A stretch of 64,000 nucleotides of DNA from Phialophora verrucosa (GCA_002099365.1 MSED01000004.1:2232001-2296000); one strand, 5' to 3'; shown: positions 43,289 through 54,903, counted from the stretch's first letter. Notes: generated by a model not told the origin, from the sequence alone. Numbers and translations are program-made.

Positions 43289-45760
43289 ATGGTAAGTCAA
43301 AGTTTGTGCTTGTGATTACCCCGTCCAAAGCACGTCAATGTCAACATCCATTCCACATGGTTAATTAATTAATGATTCAAATTACTTACATCGTTCCGTC
43401 CGTTTCTCCCTCCCTCTTGACCGGCTGACTGATCTCCTCATCCAGACCGTCCACGCCCAGCCCCAGCACCACCACGAAACGCCCGTCCTGATAGTCGGCG
43501 CCGGTCCTGCCGGATTGATCGCGGCCCTCCAACTGGCCGAGCATGGCACGCGGTGCATGCTCGTCGAACGCAATTTGGACACGACGAAATGGCCCAAGAT
43601 GGACATTACGAACTGTCGGAGCATGGAGCTGTTTCGGCGGCTGAAGATCGATCGTGGGATCCGGGAGGTCGGTAAGTAACGCCGTAGGTGTGATGGGAGG
43701 TGTGTGTATACTTCCCATCACGGTCGGCAGCCCTTTGTTCATTACGGCAGAGTCGATTGGCGGTGCACGATTCAGTTCGATTCGAGGATTTGCGCGTCCT
43801 GAGAAGGCTTACGAGGCTGATCGCGTTCTTCTCAACCCTAGGTGTCCCGCAGCATTATTCGTTCAATGTGAATTTCAGTTCTGGGCTGTCCGAGGGAGGC
43901 GAGCTCGTCACGAAATGGGTATGTATTTTGTGCCAGACCACAACACAACATATGCAATGCAATGCACGGCACGGCACTGCGGTTGTTCGCTTCTTAGTCT
44001 CCTTGATAATCGACGTCGAGCCCGCTTCTCGCTCACCTACTCACCTACGTTCTTCACTCTTTAGGACCTTCCCTCGCCCGACTGGTGGCGCGAGCATATC
44101 AAAGAACACAACGACGGATCCATGCCCAGGGAGCCGTACCAGCGGTGTTCGCAGGCCATCTTCGAAGCGTGGCTCAAGCCGCGGCTCCAGGAAGAACCGC
44201 TCATCGATTCGCACTTTGGGATGAAGTTCGAGACGCTCACCGAGACGGACACCGGCGTCGAGTGCGACCTCGTCGACACCGTCAAAGGGGAGACGCATAG
44301 GGTGAAGGCCCAGTATGTGATCGGGTGTGACGGGGGAGGCAGCCGCGTGCGCAAGGCAATCGGCGTGGATCTGATTGGGGGCCCCGTGTAAGTGAAGACT
44401 GCTCTGCCCTATCCTACTCCGGCGAATTTTGGCGTCGAATTGTGGTTTGCCGTCGAATTGTTCTCGGGCACGCTCCGGTTAACACCATCTCTCTCTCATT
44501 TCTAGCCCAGCCAAACTCCACCTCGTGCACTTCAAGTCGCGCGACCTGAGCCGCCTGCACAGCCAAGGCCAGTTCTGGCACATCTTCTTCACGAGCGGGC
44601 ACGTCATCATCTCGCAGGACGAGGTGGACACCTGGACGGCCCACACGCCGCTGCCCCTGGACTTCGACACGTCGACCCTGGACCCCAAGGAGGCCGTGTA
44701 CCGCGTGCTCGGCGGCTCGGGGGATCCGTACCCGATCGAGATCGACGAGGTGCTCGTGACCAGCTCGTGGAGGCCCAACATCTGCATCGCGGAGCGGTTC
44801 ATGTCGGCCGGGGGCCGCGTGTTCCTCTCCGGCGACGCCGCCCACCAGAACATCCCGACGGGCGGATACGGCATGAACACGGCGGTCGGGGACAGCTTCG
44901 ACATCGGGTGGAAGCTCGCGGCCGTGCTGGCGGGCCACGGCGGCGCGGGGCCGCTGCTCCAGTCGTACGAGACCGAGCGACGGCCGGTCGCGGTGCGCAA
45001 CATCGAACGCTCCGGCGTGCACTGGGCGCAGCACTCGTTCTACAAGGACCTCGTGCAGCAGACGGGCGATGCCGTCCGGTCTCGAACCCCCGAGGGCGAC
45101 GAGCTCCGGCGCCAGATCGCGAGCCACTTGGCCGCCAACGACGGCGAGAACACAGACCACGGCATCGAGCTCGGGTACCGGTACAACGGGTCGGGCGTCA
45201 TCGTTCCGGATGAGGAAGACAACGCCGAGGAACCCCCCTGGAACAACAGGGCGTACATCCCCTCGACGTGGCCCGGTGCGCGCGCCCCGCACGTGTTCTT
45301 GAAGGACGGCTCCACCAGCGTGTTCGACCTGTTTGGCCAAGGCCCAGAATATACGGTCGTCGACTTCACGCCCAACGGCCGGTATATAGCCGCGCTTGCG
45401 CCCGAGGCCGCCAAGCTGGCCATCCCGCTGAAGAAGGTCCACCTCCCCGACGAGCCGCACGTGAGGAAGGTCTGGGAGCGTGACGCCGTGCTGGTCCGGC
45501 CCGACGATCACGTCGCGTGGAGGGCGGCGCGCGGTGGTGGTGGTGGTGGTGGTGGTGGTGATAAGGTGCCCGAGGATGTGAATGTAGACGTTACCAAGGT
45601 CCTACTAACCGTCGTGGGCAAGGGGGAACAGAGTTCCGTGTCCGGCGCAAACGGCAACGCCGGGGCTGAGATCGCGAGGGTCAAGGAAAAGGGCTTCACG
45701 GGCACGATTGGCAACGTCGATCAGGAGAAGGTCGAGCATTTGGCCGCCTTTCAGCGGTAG
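43289..45760 (+). CDS. Class A flavoprotein aromatic hydroxylase FMO1 (phenol/MhpA-like)
   Basis: Predicted 627-residue FAD- and NAD(P)H-dependent monooxygenase that adds an ortho OH to a phenolic ring. Exons: 43289-43291 (only ATG), 43446-43671, 43842-43918, 44065-44387, 44506-45760. Motifs: FAD GxGxxG as GAGPAGL (G19-G24), DG motif CDGGGSRVRKAIG (D191), and GD motif GDAAHQNIPTGGYGMNTAVGD (D320). The C-terminal thioredoxin-like domain (from about VFDLFGQGPEYTVVDF) is that of PheA/MhpA-type hydroxylases. It is closest in this window to FMO2, with identical intron positions. A (GGT)n run at 45534-45560 encodes a poly-Gly insert missing from FMO2. The third codon positions are strongly GC-rich. 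Neighbouring extradiol dioxygenase fits a hydroxylate-then-cleave order. Substrate unknown. Confidence 0.92.
45534..45560 (+). repeat. (GGT)n tract encoding poly-Gly in FMO1
   Basis: Nine in-frame ggt codons in a surface-loop position of the C-terminal domain. The paralogue FMO2 has WRANADGRVPANV at the equivalent place, so the tract is a lineage- or allele-specific expansion. Confidence 0.85.
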
Positions 45761-46192
45761 TGGGTAGGTAAGATAGTCAATTGGATGTGTTCTTCTGCGG
45801 CACATGGCGAGGAGATGATGAGATGATCTTCTGTGTGGTTTGTCTGTTCAGATTGTCACGTTCGTCTCTCTGTGTGTCGCCTGGCGAGTGGTGATAGCGC
45901 AAGTAAAGAGAAGGTGAGGGTGGCAAGAGTGCAAAAGTAGTAAAGGTAAAGTAAGGGTGATGAGTGTGCTTAAAGGCTCAAGTAAAAAAGTAATGAGAGA
46001 GTGCTAGTCAAGGTAGAGTGAAAGAGAGTAGAACCAAGCGTCACGGGATGAAGACCGACCATATATTATAAAATTACTAGCTTCTCAGAACAACATCGGT
46101 TACTTTCCAGGGAGTATATCTCAACCACCTTTCATCCAAGTCCTGCAGTCCAACATACTTGTGTAGCCTCCTGCCTGTTGTCGACGCCGGAT
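45761..46192. other. Intergenic between convergent FMO1 and YUC-like genes
   Basis: 432 bp of purine-rich 3' flank (many gtaaag/aagtag runs at about 45895-46030). No gene. Confidence 0.45.
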
Positions 46193-48198
46193 CTAATCTC
46201 GAGGCGGGATCGTCCCCAATCCCTTGTTATTCCTCTTCTTCTGCTCCCAATATCCCGGGTTGAGGCCCTGTTCGAGTGCAGTGATTTGCAGAGCAAGGAT
46301 CGGAGAGAACTGTCGGCACCAGACGAAGCTGCCCGTCATGTACCAGAAGCCCGGGAATCCAGTCGGTCGCCACCACTGCAGATTCAGTCAGTCAGCAAGA
46401 ATGCCAGCACTCACGCCTTCGCACGCATGCACGTCCGACCGGATGGGGGATATAGATCATGGCAAAAACTCACTCCTATCCTCTCTTGCTCGTTGTCCAT
46501 GTATCCGAGATCGCCAACCAGGTCCGCGATCTTCTCGCCCATGAGTTCCTTGACGGTCAGGACGTTCCGGTGGTAGCCCGTCGCCAGGATCACGATATCG
46601 GCGTCTACCTTCTTCCCGTTCCCCAGCACGACACCATCGGCCACAAACTCCTTGACCCCCTCCTCGCAGTGATGGATCTTGATCCGGCCATCGACGATCA
46701 TTGGGCTCGCCCCCTGGTCAATGTAGAAGTGGCCCGTCTTGACTATCAAATGGTCGATGAAGCCATACCCTACCTTCTTCGCTCTCTTGAGTTGCATGCC
46801 CATCTTCTCCATGCCCTCAATGAGGTCCTTGTCCCGCTCTTCCATCATGGCCGTCTGGCCGATATTAAACGTCCGGGCCACGGCTGTGGGGAACGAATTG
46901 GCAATGATGTCCGCCTCTTCGGTGCTGACACCCGGCTGGGCCCACAATGAGAAATACGCCTCTTCGATCGCTTTGGCGGAAAGCGAGAAGATTGCGTGTC
47001 GCTGAACGATGGACACGGCCTCGGCCCCGCTGTTGACGAAGTCTTGCGCAATGTCATGTGCCGAGGTGCCGGTACCGACGATGACGACGCGCTTATCGGA
47101 CAGGGAGGGACCGACATGGCGTGCCCCCTTGTGTTGCATGGAGTGGTAGACTTGGCCTTGGAAGGTGTCTTTGCCGGGGATTTCGGGCACGATGGGCTTC
47201 TGCGCGAACACGCCAGTGGCGAGGACCAGGTGGCGGGGACGGAATGTGTGCTTCCCGTCCGCGTTTTCCACCTCCACCGTATATAGGCGCGAGGTCTCGT
47301 CATAGTTGATGCTCTTGACAGTCGTGCCGAGCATGTAGTCGAGGCCCATGATTTGGCCATAATGCTCCATCCAGCCGGCGATTTTGTCCTGCTCGAGCCA
47401 GCGGGGCCAGGTGGTCGGAAACTTGAGGAAGGGGTAATGGTCGGTGTATATGGGGGTGTGAGTGCGGACTGTCTCGTACCGGGAGCGCCAGAAGTCGCCC
47501 AGGCGGGGGAGTTTGTCGATGAGAAGAGCCTTGACGCCCATGTGCTTAAGTTGTGCGGCCAGAGTCAGGCCAGCTTGACCTGATACACAGTTGAGTGTCT
47601 GGAACTCAAATGGACGGGTGGACATACCTGCGCCGATGATCAAAACCGGTGGTTCCTCTTCCTTCGCTCCGTCGACACCATTCGAGAGTCGGGTCTGTGT
47701 ATAATCTTGCTTCAGCCTCTGCTTGTCAATCTCGTCCTGACTGTTGAGCCTCTCCAGTTGTGTGAACACGGTCCAGGCTTTCCACTGGGTCTTGCTGACG
47801 TTGATCAGTCGAACAAGTCCTTCACCTGAACCGTCCTTTGTTTTGAAGGTGAAGCCGCCTTGAACCCAGACCATGCCATGCATATCTACCAGTGCCGGTT
47901 GCAGGCCGCCAGTCTTGATAACTTCCAGATTGCCGAAGCCTGTAGTCGAGGTATTGAGATACTCTCCAATGGAGTCCAGGCCCTGCTTTGCCGCTATGTC
48001 CCAGGACAGGCCGACAAAGTCGCGCCACCAGGAGTCCTCGATCAACAGATCGGAGAGATCGGTGGACAGGCCATTCCTGGGGCGTTTGTCCAAAGCGGCA
48101 AGCCAATTAGACACAATGTCGCCTGGGTTGATCTCATCGCGGTTGATACCATCTTGAAGGACGAGGGGAGGAATCGAAGCAAGCGGATGGCCATCCAT
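46193..48198 (-). CDS. YUC/CzcO-like flavin-containing monooxygenase
   Basis: Predicted 619-residue group B-type flavin monooxygenase. Exons: 48198-47628, 47579-46474, 46375-46193. Residues about 30-130 form an NTF2-like N-terminal part (DIVSNWLAAL then LLIEDSWWRDFVGLSWDI), typical of this fungal subfamily. The FAD motif GAGQAGL (G189-G194) is created by splicing of a 48-nt in-frame intron. Next are LGDFWRSRYE, the FMO signature FQGQVYHSMQHKG, the NADPH motif GTGTSAHD (from G359), and ATGYH. The last exon adds WWRPTGFPGFWYMTGSFVW and NPGYWEQKKRNNKG, a conserved family end. The ATG at 48198 follows a TATAAG sequence 75-80 bp upstream. Members oxidise N, S or ketone carbons; a Baeyer-Villiger or decarboxylating role in the aromatic pathway is possible but inferred. 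Confidence 0.9.
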
Positions 48199-49420
48199 GG
48201 TTTCGGAAGGTTGCCAAAGTCGATAAGAGAAGCGCTGCAATTGAGAACACCGTGGTCCGTATGCTTTGCTTGCTTATATGCTGTAGTCGAAGTAGGCGTG
48301 CCGTCGTAGATAGGTCCCAGGCTTGGGATGTCAGCGAGCCGACACGACCCGGGGTCGACAACCACTATAGGGCTCACCGCGTATGTTGATGTGATCAACT
48401 CACATCTCGTGTCAAATGGTATACTCTAACACGGTCTGACGTTCCCAAATTGGCACAGAACCTGGCGTGGATACGCATCTCTCTGCCTGTTTGCGAGAGC
48501 GGTGGGAGAAATCGGGCCGTAAGGCGGCCTGTTCTGGAGAACGACACGAAGCCGTGACTGGTTACAAATGGCCAAAGCCAATCAGTGATGACGCTGTGTG
48601 TCAGTAATGCACAGAAGGACTAATGGAACGTCGTAGCGAGGGACGAGTATACAACAACGGATACGAGGAGGTCTTGAGGCTGAGCCAGAAGTGAATATTC
48701 GCAAGCAACCTCGACCAATGACACTTTTCCTGCCTCGAAGTAAGCACAAGGGGAACGACCGAAGAAGGCCATCCACTCGAGCTGCTGATGCCGAGACGAC
48801 CACCGGAAGGGCAGGCGCCAGTAGGGATCTATCATGAAGGCTGTTGCGGCGTTGTAGAGCTGCAGAGCTGGGATTTGTGCGAGTAACATCTCTTGGTGTC
48901 TCATTCGCAACGGCTTTCGCACAGTCCTTCAGCATGAGCCGGCAATGACGATCGATGATGATCTTAATGGAGTGACTCAAAGGCGGTGGATCCTCGAGTC
49001 GGACGCCTAAGGGTGAAGTTGATGATTTCACAAGCATAGACCAGTTGGGAGAATGGTGTGGTCCACATGAAGTCTGCGGTATTCCGAAAGGCCCAGGCGC
49101 TCCCAGGAGTGCGCCCATGGTCCCTCCGAGGGTCCCGGTGTCATCATGGTCTCTGATAATACCTGCAATGAAGATTAATAGAGTCTAATATTATGGACTA
49201 GGCGGCTTATATTGGCCCTATTTAAAGATCAACGGTGAGAAATCAGAGAGTTAACATGTTTGGCTTGAGCGAAGATTTTAGGCAAGGAGTCAGTTAAAGG
49301 CTTGTTGCAGGTCACCCGAGCACCCGAGGCTACGGCACGATACGGCGAAGCACTTCACCACAAGCTACATAGTCGCGAGACAATCATTATTCCGTGCTAG
49401 AGCTCCAGCATTTGCGATCG
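48199..49420. promoter_or_regulatory. Divergent intergenic region, YUC-like / small membrane protein
   Basis: About 1.2 kb. Minus-strand frames of 178 and 100 codons (48582-49118, 48620-48922) have no recognisable domain and overlap each other, so I do not call them. May hold an unrecognised or decayed gene. Confidence 0.35.
48273..48278 (-). promoter_or_regulatory. Possible TATA element of the YUC-like gene
   Basis: Minus-strand TATAAG lies 75-80 bp before the chosen ATG at 48198 in the setting agcaTATAAGcaagc. The position is plausible for a fungal TATA box; untested. Confidence 0.3.
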
Positions 49421-49750
49421 ATGTCCCTTTCAATTGCTCCCACTGTGACAACCATCCAAGAAGCATCGAGCGCCACAGTAGAACCAGCACCATACCCAGA
49501 TATGGCTCTTCCCAACCTCCGCCGTCTTTTCGTCGAAGCTCGAACAGAAGCCGAAGAGAACGAATATTCTCGAAACGCTGTGAGTCTCTCTTTATCTTGT
49601 ATCGGGCGGACGTCACATTTCGAGTTTCGAACATGCGTAGACTGATGTCCTTCCTTCACGCAGTTCTACAATCTAGTTCTGTTCATTTCATCCGTCGCTG
49701 TCTTCAGCCTCGTTGCGCAGCGCATGAGCGGGAACAAAGCTCTCAAATGA
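49421..49750 (+). CDS. Small predicted tail-anchored membrane protein, 81 residues
   Basis: Found by joining two exons: 49421-49579 and 49664-49750, intron 84 nt with a GTGAGT donor and a CACGCAG acceptor, both phase 0. The protein starts MSLSIAPTVTTIQEASS, has a charged middle (FVEARTEAEENEYSRNA), and one hydrophobic C-terminal helix FYNLVLFISSVAVFSLVA (residues about 54-71), then a short basic tail QRMSGNKALK. That layout suits a tail-anchored protein of the endoplasmic reticulum or mitochondrial outer membrane. I do not recognise the family. It is convergent with the HIRIP3-like gene (182 bp between ends). Support is the clean splice and the amphipathic-to-hydrophobic layout rather than homology. 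Confidence 0.65.
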
Positions 49751-49932
49751 AGCACAGCTTCTTCTTGCCATGTTGATATCGTATCATGTCAAACGTCAAT
49801 GCCACCTAAAACACGCCACTCGGACGAAGTACATGTCTACGCAACACGAAGAACACCACGTTCTCTACGACATGGCACACCATCTCAACCAAACCAACCG
49901 AATCACCAACGGCTTCGTCTATCGAACCACGA

Positions 49933-51139
49933 TCAGTCCGTCTCTTCGCCGTCACTGCTCAAAAAGTCGTAGTTCCGCGCTCCTCGGACTAACCTCCTTG
50001 TACCAGGTTGTGGCCTGGCATCGACATCCTTCTCACCTCGACTACCCTTTTCGTCCTCTGCAGCTCCCCATCGTTCCGCTCCCTCCTGCACTGCTTCGAT
50101 ATCGGCCGCCAGTTCTCTCGCTTCCTTGATCTGGTTCGCCTTTTCGAGAGAGTATCGGCCAGTCATGCCAGCGTCGGCGAGCATGTCTCTCAGATGCTTG
50201 ATCTTGGCTTTCGAGGTTTCGTAGGGTTTGAGCTCTTTACCCCAGAGCTTTCGGATGCCACATTTCACTAGCCAGCCTTGCAGCCGCTTGATCTCGGCTT
50301 GGTCAGGATCTTCTGCTTCGGGTTTAGCCTGTGTGGAGGACTTGGTGGTTTTCTTGGGTTTCGAGCCGGATGAGCCTTTCTGTTTGCGCTTCTTGGGCGC
50401 AGGTTCCTCATCGATTAGCACCGACAGTTCACTGTCTGAGGGGTCGGCGTCAACGGGAACGCCAGCGGGTTTGATCTCTTCCTCAGCTTTGGTGGCACCA
50501 TTTTGCTCCTTCTCTTGGTCGGCGTCGTCGTCCTCCTCCTCTGAAATGGCAGCCTTTGTTTTGCTGACCTTCGCGGGTTTTGACTTGGTCGCACGAGCCT
50601 TTGCCGGAGCTTTCCGTTGCTTCTTCGTCTTGGACTGTGCTTTTTCTTCCTCGTCCTCAAAGTCAGAAGCAAGGTCGCTTAGAGGCGACGACAAGTCTTC
50701 AGAAACATCTTGGTCAATCGCTTGCCTCGCGGTCTTCTGCCTTTTCTTGGGCGCAGGTTCTCTCTCTGTAGATTTGCGCTTTATGGGTTCCTTTTTTGAA
50801 GCTGCAGCCTTGGACTTCGGAGGAGAGCTGTGAGTCGCTGAGTCGGCTTCCTATTTCCGGTCAACTGCCCACAATATGCATGTATGACCAGGGTGCAAGT
50901 AATACCATCTGCTCCTCGATGACCTCTTTACTCCGTTGATTCCAGATTTCATGGTTCTTGAAGAAACCGGGCGTCAACCCCAACTTCCCTTCCGCCACCG
51001 TGCGTATGTACTTGTAAGAGAAGTCGATTCCATCTTTTTGCGCGTCGATGACCGCGCGCTTGAGAGCGTTCTCGAGTTCATAGTCCGAGGGCGTAGGGGT
51101 TTTTGACGCTTCCGACAGTTCAGAGTCAGACGCGGACAT
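49933..51139 (-). CDS. HIRIP3-like histone H2A-H2B chaperone / transcriptional regulator
   Basis: Predicted 383-residue nuclear protein. Exons: 51139-50906 and 50850-49933. The N-terminus (residues about 19-78) resembles a DEK-C-like helical domain (ALKRAVIDAQ, FSYKYIRTVAEGKLGL, FFKNHEIWNQRSKEVIEEQ). The middle is a Lys/Glu/Ser-rich disordered region with several nuclear localisation signals (PKKRKQK) and acidic CK2-like patches. The C-terminal domain, EIKRLQGWLVKCGIRKLWGK, then KAKIKHLRDMLADAGMTGRYS and KANQIKEARELAADIEAV, matches the pattern of HIRIP3 C-domains, which bind histones. A housekeeping chromatin role is likely; a link to the surrounding catabolic genes is not expected. The family assignment is by motif memory and moderate. 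Confidence 0.7.
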
Positions 51140-51612
51140 GCTGAGTATGGAACGCGAGGGACGGCGACTGGTACAAGTAACGAGAGACGCGTGGATAGGT
51201 GTCGCACCGGCGCAGTCGATCAATGGTTCGGTTCAGTGTTGTGATTGTCAAGGTTCCCCGCATGAACGGCGCACACACGTGAAGGCGCTAATGGCCAAAT
51301 GTAAGTAGAAAGTTAAGCGAGTTTCTGGTATGGTTACGGCTTAGCGCATCGCTGCTTTTAATGGCGTCCAAATCAGGTCTCCGTTGGCCAACTCTGAAAT
51401 GAAATCTTGTCTTGTACACAATCATCATCACTTGCCAGCTGTCTCGTCCCCATTACCATCTTTCCGCAACCTTCAAGATCCCAACTAACCCTCTCCCCCT
51501 CTGCCATAGGCAGACGAAAACTGCCACCGATGATAAGTGCAGCTCCCACGAGCCTTGTGTCATGGACCATGATAGACGAACAGAAAACCCCCCGGGCTGT
51601 AGACAAAGCACT
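51140..51612. promoter_or_regulatory. Intergenic, HIRIP3-like 5' side to MFS 3' side
   Basis: 473 bp. No gene or repeat. Holds the promoter of the HIRIP3-like gene and the 3' flank of the downstream-lying MFS gene. Confidence 0.4.
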
Positions 51613-53539
51613 TTATGCTGCATGAGAATCTTCCTGATGGTGGGGCTGTTTAGCCTGTAATACCTCCACAGGCGCGTCAACATGATAGTTCATTGTCTCT
51701 TTGAGGTCGCCCAGGAAGAAGGTGCAGATCAAGGCCAAGACCCCAAACGGCGCGGTGATGATGAAGACCACCCTCAATGAATCCGCAAAGGCCTGCTTGG
51801 CGGCAGCGACGCCCAATCCGATGATGTCAGGGGTTACATCCGGGATCTGCAAAAGGGCCGTTTGGTTGCTGGTAGCAATGGCTTCCACGAAGAGCGGGAT
51901 TGACGTCGGGGCCAGGCCACCCGCGATAGCAGCTCTGCCGATGTCTCGAGGAAGATTTGTCGTCAGCTTGTCGTTGAAGGCTGCCGAGAAGATCGCGGTG
52001 AACGCGGTGCCCGAAAGGGATCGAGCGGACACGATCACGGCGGAGGCGCTGGCGATGAGACGATGGGGGACTGAGAGCTGGACGCCGGCGATAATCAGGA
52101 CCAGCGGAGCTCCAAAACCCAGACCTGCCATGCCCGAGAATATCAGAGCGTTCAAGGAATCCCCCGGTTGGATAGTGGCAAGGCCGATGACCGCACCGGT
52201 GTATATTGCGAGTCCGACGAACATTGGCTCCCGGATGGTCCTGAACTTGGTGCTCACAATGCCGTACACAGCCGACGATAAAATTCCAACGACCCAAAAT
52301 GGTTGGATGTAGGCGACCGCTAAGAACGGATCTGTCTCAAAGAGCGATGTCACCCTGTCACCAAACGTTAGCCGACAGGTACGGTCTCATTTTCCTTGCC
52401 TCCTTTCAGAGTGAGCTTACTTACAGCGGAGGATAGAAGATGCTGTAGGCAAAGATTAGAATGCCTTCGACGAGGATGAGGATGCAGCAGATGATGAAAG
52501 TACGACCCTTAGACTTTCCGCCCCGGAACATGTCGTGGTGAAGGATCCCCGTGGTCGTTCCTTTCCACTCGTACACTCCGAACGCCACAATGCCAACGCA
52601 TCCCAGAACCAGCGTCGCCACCGTGCGGCCGTTGGACCAGCTATATAGGCCTCCGCCGAGGGTCAATCCAACCAGCAGCAGAGTCATGCCGATTGTGAGC
52701 AAGGCACAGCCGGGGAGGTCCAGGCTAGCGATTTTCCGTCCGAGCGGGAGACTGTCGACAACAGTGTGTCTCTTCGGAGGCCTGTAGCCGACGGTGATAC
52801 CGACGACAGTCGCGATCCAGAGAGCCATTTGAAGCCAGTAAAAGTTACGCCAGCCATTGAGGTTATCGTGCTTAATGAAAGCGCCCATGGTCAACTGGCC
52901 GAGGACTGCAGCCGAGTATGCGAAGACGTTTAGCAGCCCCTGAGCAAAGGGACGCCACTTTCGTGGTAAGATCTCGCTGGGCACCACGTACGCCAGTGGG
53001 AGCATGGCGAAACCGACACCGATCAACGTCTGTCCCACAACGAGGCTGCCCAGGGTTTGAGATCTGGCTGCAACTCCAGCGCCAACAACCGACACAGCGG
53101 ACCCAGCACAGAGCAGGAATTTACGAGCTTGAAAGATGTCTGACGCGGAGGAGAACACGGGTGCCAAGACCGCTTGCACCAAGGACAGCGCATTGGAGAT
53201 CCACGTCTGCGAAGCCGGGTCATGCAGGGCTTGACCCAGGTAGGAGAGCTTGACTGGCAGTCAGAAACTACCGTCCACAGAAAGCGATGTTTAAACGCAT
53301 GATTCAAGGGCTTTACATACCACCGCAGGCGGCCCTTGCAGCGCCACAATCGCAACCACCTGGAACATACAGATCGAGCCGAATGCAACCCACGTCCGCC
53401 AGTGAAGTTCGGGATTGAGATCGTCGATGTCGTAGACCAGGTTTCGTTCCGGTTCGGACACCTGCTCGATCTGGGCCGGTAGCTCGGAGGCTTGGTGCTT
53501 CTCGGAAGATTCTGACGTTGCATGCATCGTGGGCGACAT
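51613..53539 (-). CDS. MFS transporter, DHA2/14-TM type (TRI12-like)
   Basis: Predicted 594-residue 14-TM facilitator related to fungal siderophore/TRI12-like efflux carriers. Exons: 53539-53321, 53248-52425, 52354-51613. The N-terminal tail has LVYDIDDLNPELHWRTWVAF before TM1. The first junction is best read as GPPAV|LSYLGQALHDPASQTW; an acceptor 7 nt earlier would need a different donor and adds residues unlike the family. Other landmarks: SDIFQARKFLLCAGSAVSVVGAG (motif A region), GVGFAMLPLAYVVPSEILP, KWRPFAQGLLNVFAYSAAVLG (motif C-like), FYWLQMALW, LYSWSNGRTVATLVLG, VILSA-type TM14 with FFLGDLKETMNYHV at the end. Position in the cluster suggests uptake or export of the aromatic substrate or product (inference). 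Confidence 0.9.
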
Positions 53540-53987
53540 CAATCCGGCGGACGACGTAGAGTGCTATGGTCGCGGGCGTATGGATAGTCGGTAGCCAGCC
53601 AGAATAATGCTGTCATTTCCACGGCGCCTGTTCATATACATACATTTAGATTCGGGCCAAGTGCCCCCATTCCACTGCTCCTTTCCCCGTGGGGTATACC
53701 TAATTAGTATTGCCCGCCCCGGAATCCGAGCCCTCAAAAAATCCGCTGGCCATCAATCGGAAAGTGGAAATCCCGCATTGAATCCCCGCCCTCCGCCTTG
53801 GCGGTACGCGGCGGCAGCAGCTTTGTGTGAAGAATCCCGCCCGTCAAGGAACTTAGATTGCTGATCTATGTAATGCTGAACCGTCACCCTGCCGGACAAA
53901 TACACACGCCAGGTTCCGTGAATATTGGGGAGAGAGGCAAAAAGGGCCGCCCCGACCCAAGACTTAGCCCGCAAAGAGACAGACAAC

Positions 53988-54029
<42 letters not shown>

Positions 54030-54903
54030 AGAGAGAGAGGCCATCTTTGGACTGGAAAGAGCGAGCGGGCAGGCAGGCAGCGTCGCTACCACCTACATCT
54101 CCCCCTCCCTCAAACGTCGGGAGAATCGGCGAGCGGGAAACGCAGCGGGCAGCGGGAACGGAAGGCGCGCAGGTTCGGTTCTGCGAATTCCCTTGGCTAC
54201 TCTGGACTTGCGTATACAGATAGGAAAAGGTAGGCGGCGTTGGCAAGACATGCATTGTCCCAGGTAAACTGGCAGGTCACAATGCTTCCAATACGTGTAC
54301 CGGTCTGGCGTGTGGATTCTCGGTCTCCTGTCCTGGTCCTGGTCCTAGTCCTAGCGCTGGCTCTGACTCAGGCTCTGGTCCGTGATAATGGTGCCGACAA
54401 ACTATCACCCAAGGGGAAAGAGGAAAGGGCGGGAAGCCATGGATCGACACTGCAAACAGCCAGACGGCAGGTTTGGCCGTTGTTCTCCACCTCCCCGTCG
54501 ACAATATAGTGGAGAGAAAATGTGGTCGCTTCAGGCGTAGACAATAAAGCAATAAATCAATCGATACCTTTGTCTTATTTCAGCGCCACGGGTTCGGTCT
54601 AGACAATCGTGGATCGCGATAATGACGAGAACAACATGCAGGTCTTTTTCCGACTGCGTTTTGTTTCTCGATGCCTCGATGTACAACAGTAATATCCCTG
54701 TGCAGCCATGGAGGAATGTCCGACGATTCAGGAACACATCCATCGCTGTCACACCATCATCACCTATGAACCCTCCCCTTCGGTCGCCGCGAACACCACG
54801 GTCTCGAAGGACGTTTTTGTGATGTTGGCCGGTGATACGAGAAATTTTCCTCGGCACCATAGCATTGGGGAATGTTTGACCATCCCATGATGAGCAACTC
54901 CGT
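53540..54903. promoter_or_regulatory. Intergenic, MFS upstream region and ALDH 3' flank
   Basis: About 1.36 kb without a recognisable gene. It contains the GA tract at 53990-54038 (read as CT-rich on the MFS coding strand, about 450-500 bp upstream of its start) and a tcctggtcctag-type run near 54330-54353. Confidence 0.45.
53990..54038. repeat. (GA)n dinucleotide tract
   Basis: Starts as gacagaga and continues as a long (ga)n run ending gagggagggagagagagagg. It creates several short Arg-Glu false frames on both strands. Confidence 0.95.

Noticed and set aside
44414..45511. 365-codon open frame on the minus strand opposite FMO1
   Set aside because: It is antisense to a well-supported hydroxylase exon with high third-position GC, which creates long antisense frames. 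Its Arg/Asp/Val-rich translation has no domain.
48582..49118. 178-codon minus-strand frame upstream of the YUC-like gene
   Set aside because: No recognisable domain, overlapped by another open frame in a different phase, and no convincing splice partners. Left as unassigned.
53249..53256. Alternative acceptor in the DHA2 transporter giving VFKLSYLG
   Set aside because: It needs a different donor four bases downstream and adds residues not expected before LSYLGQ; kept only as a less likely variant.
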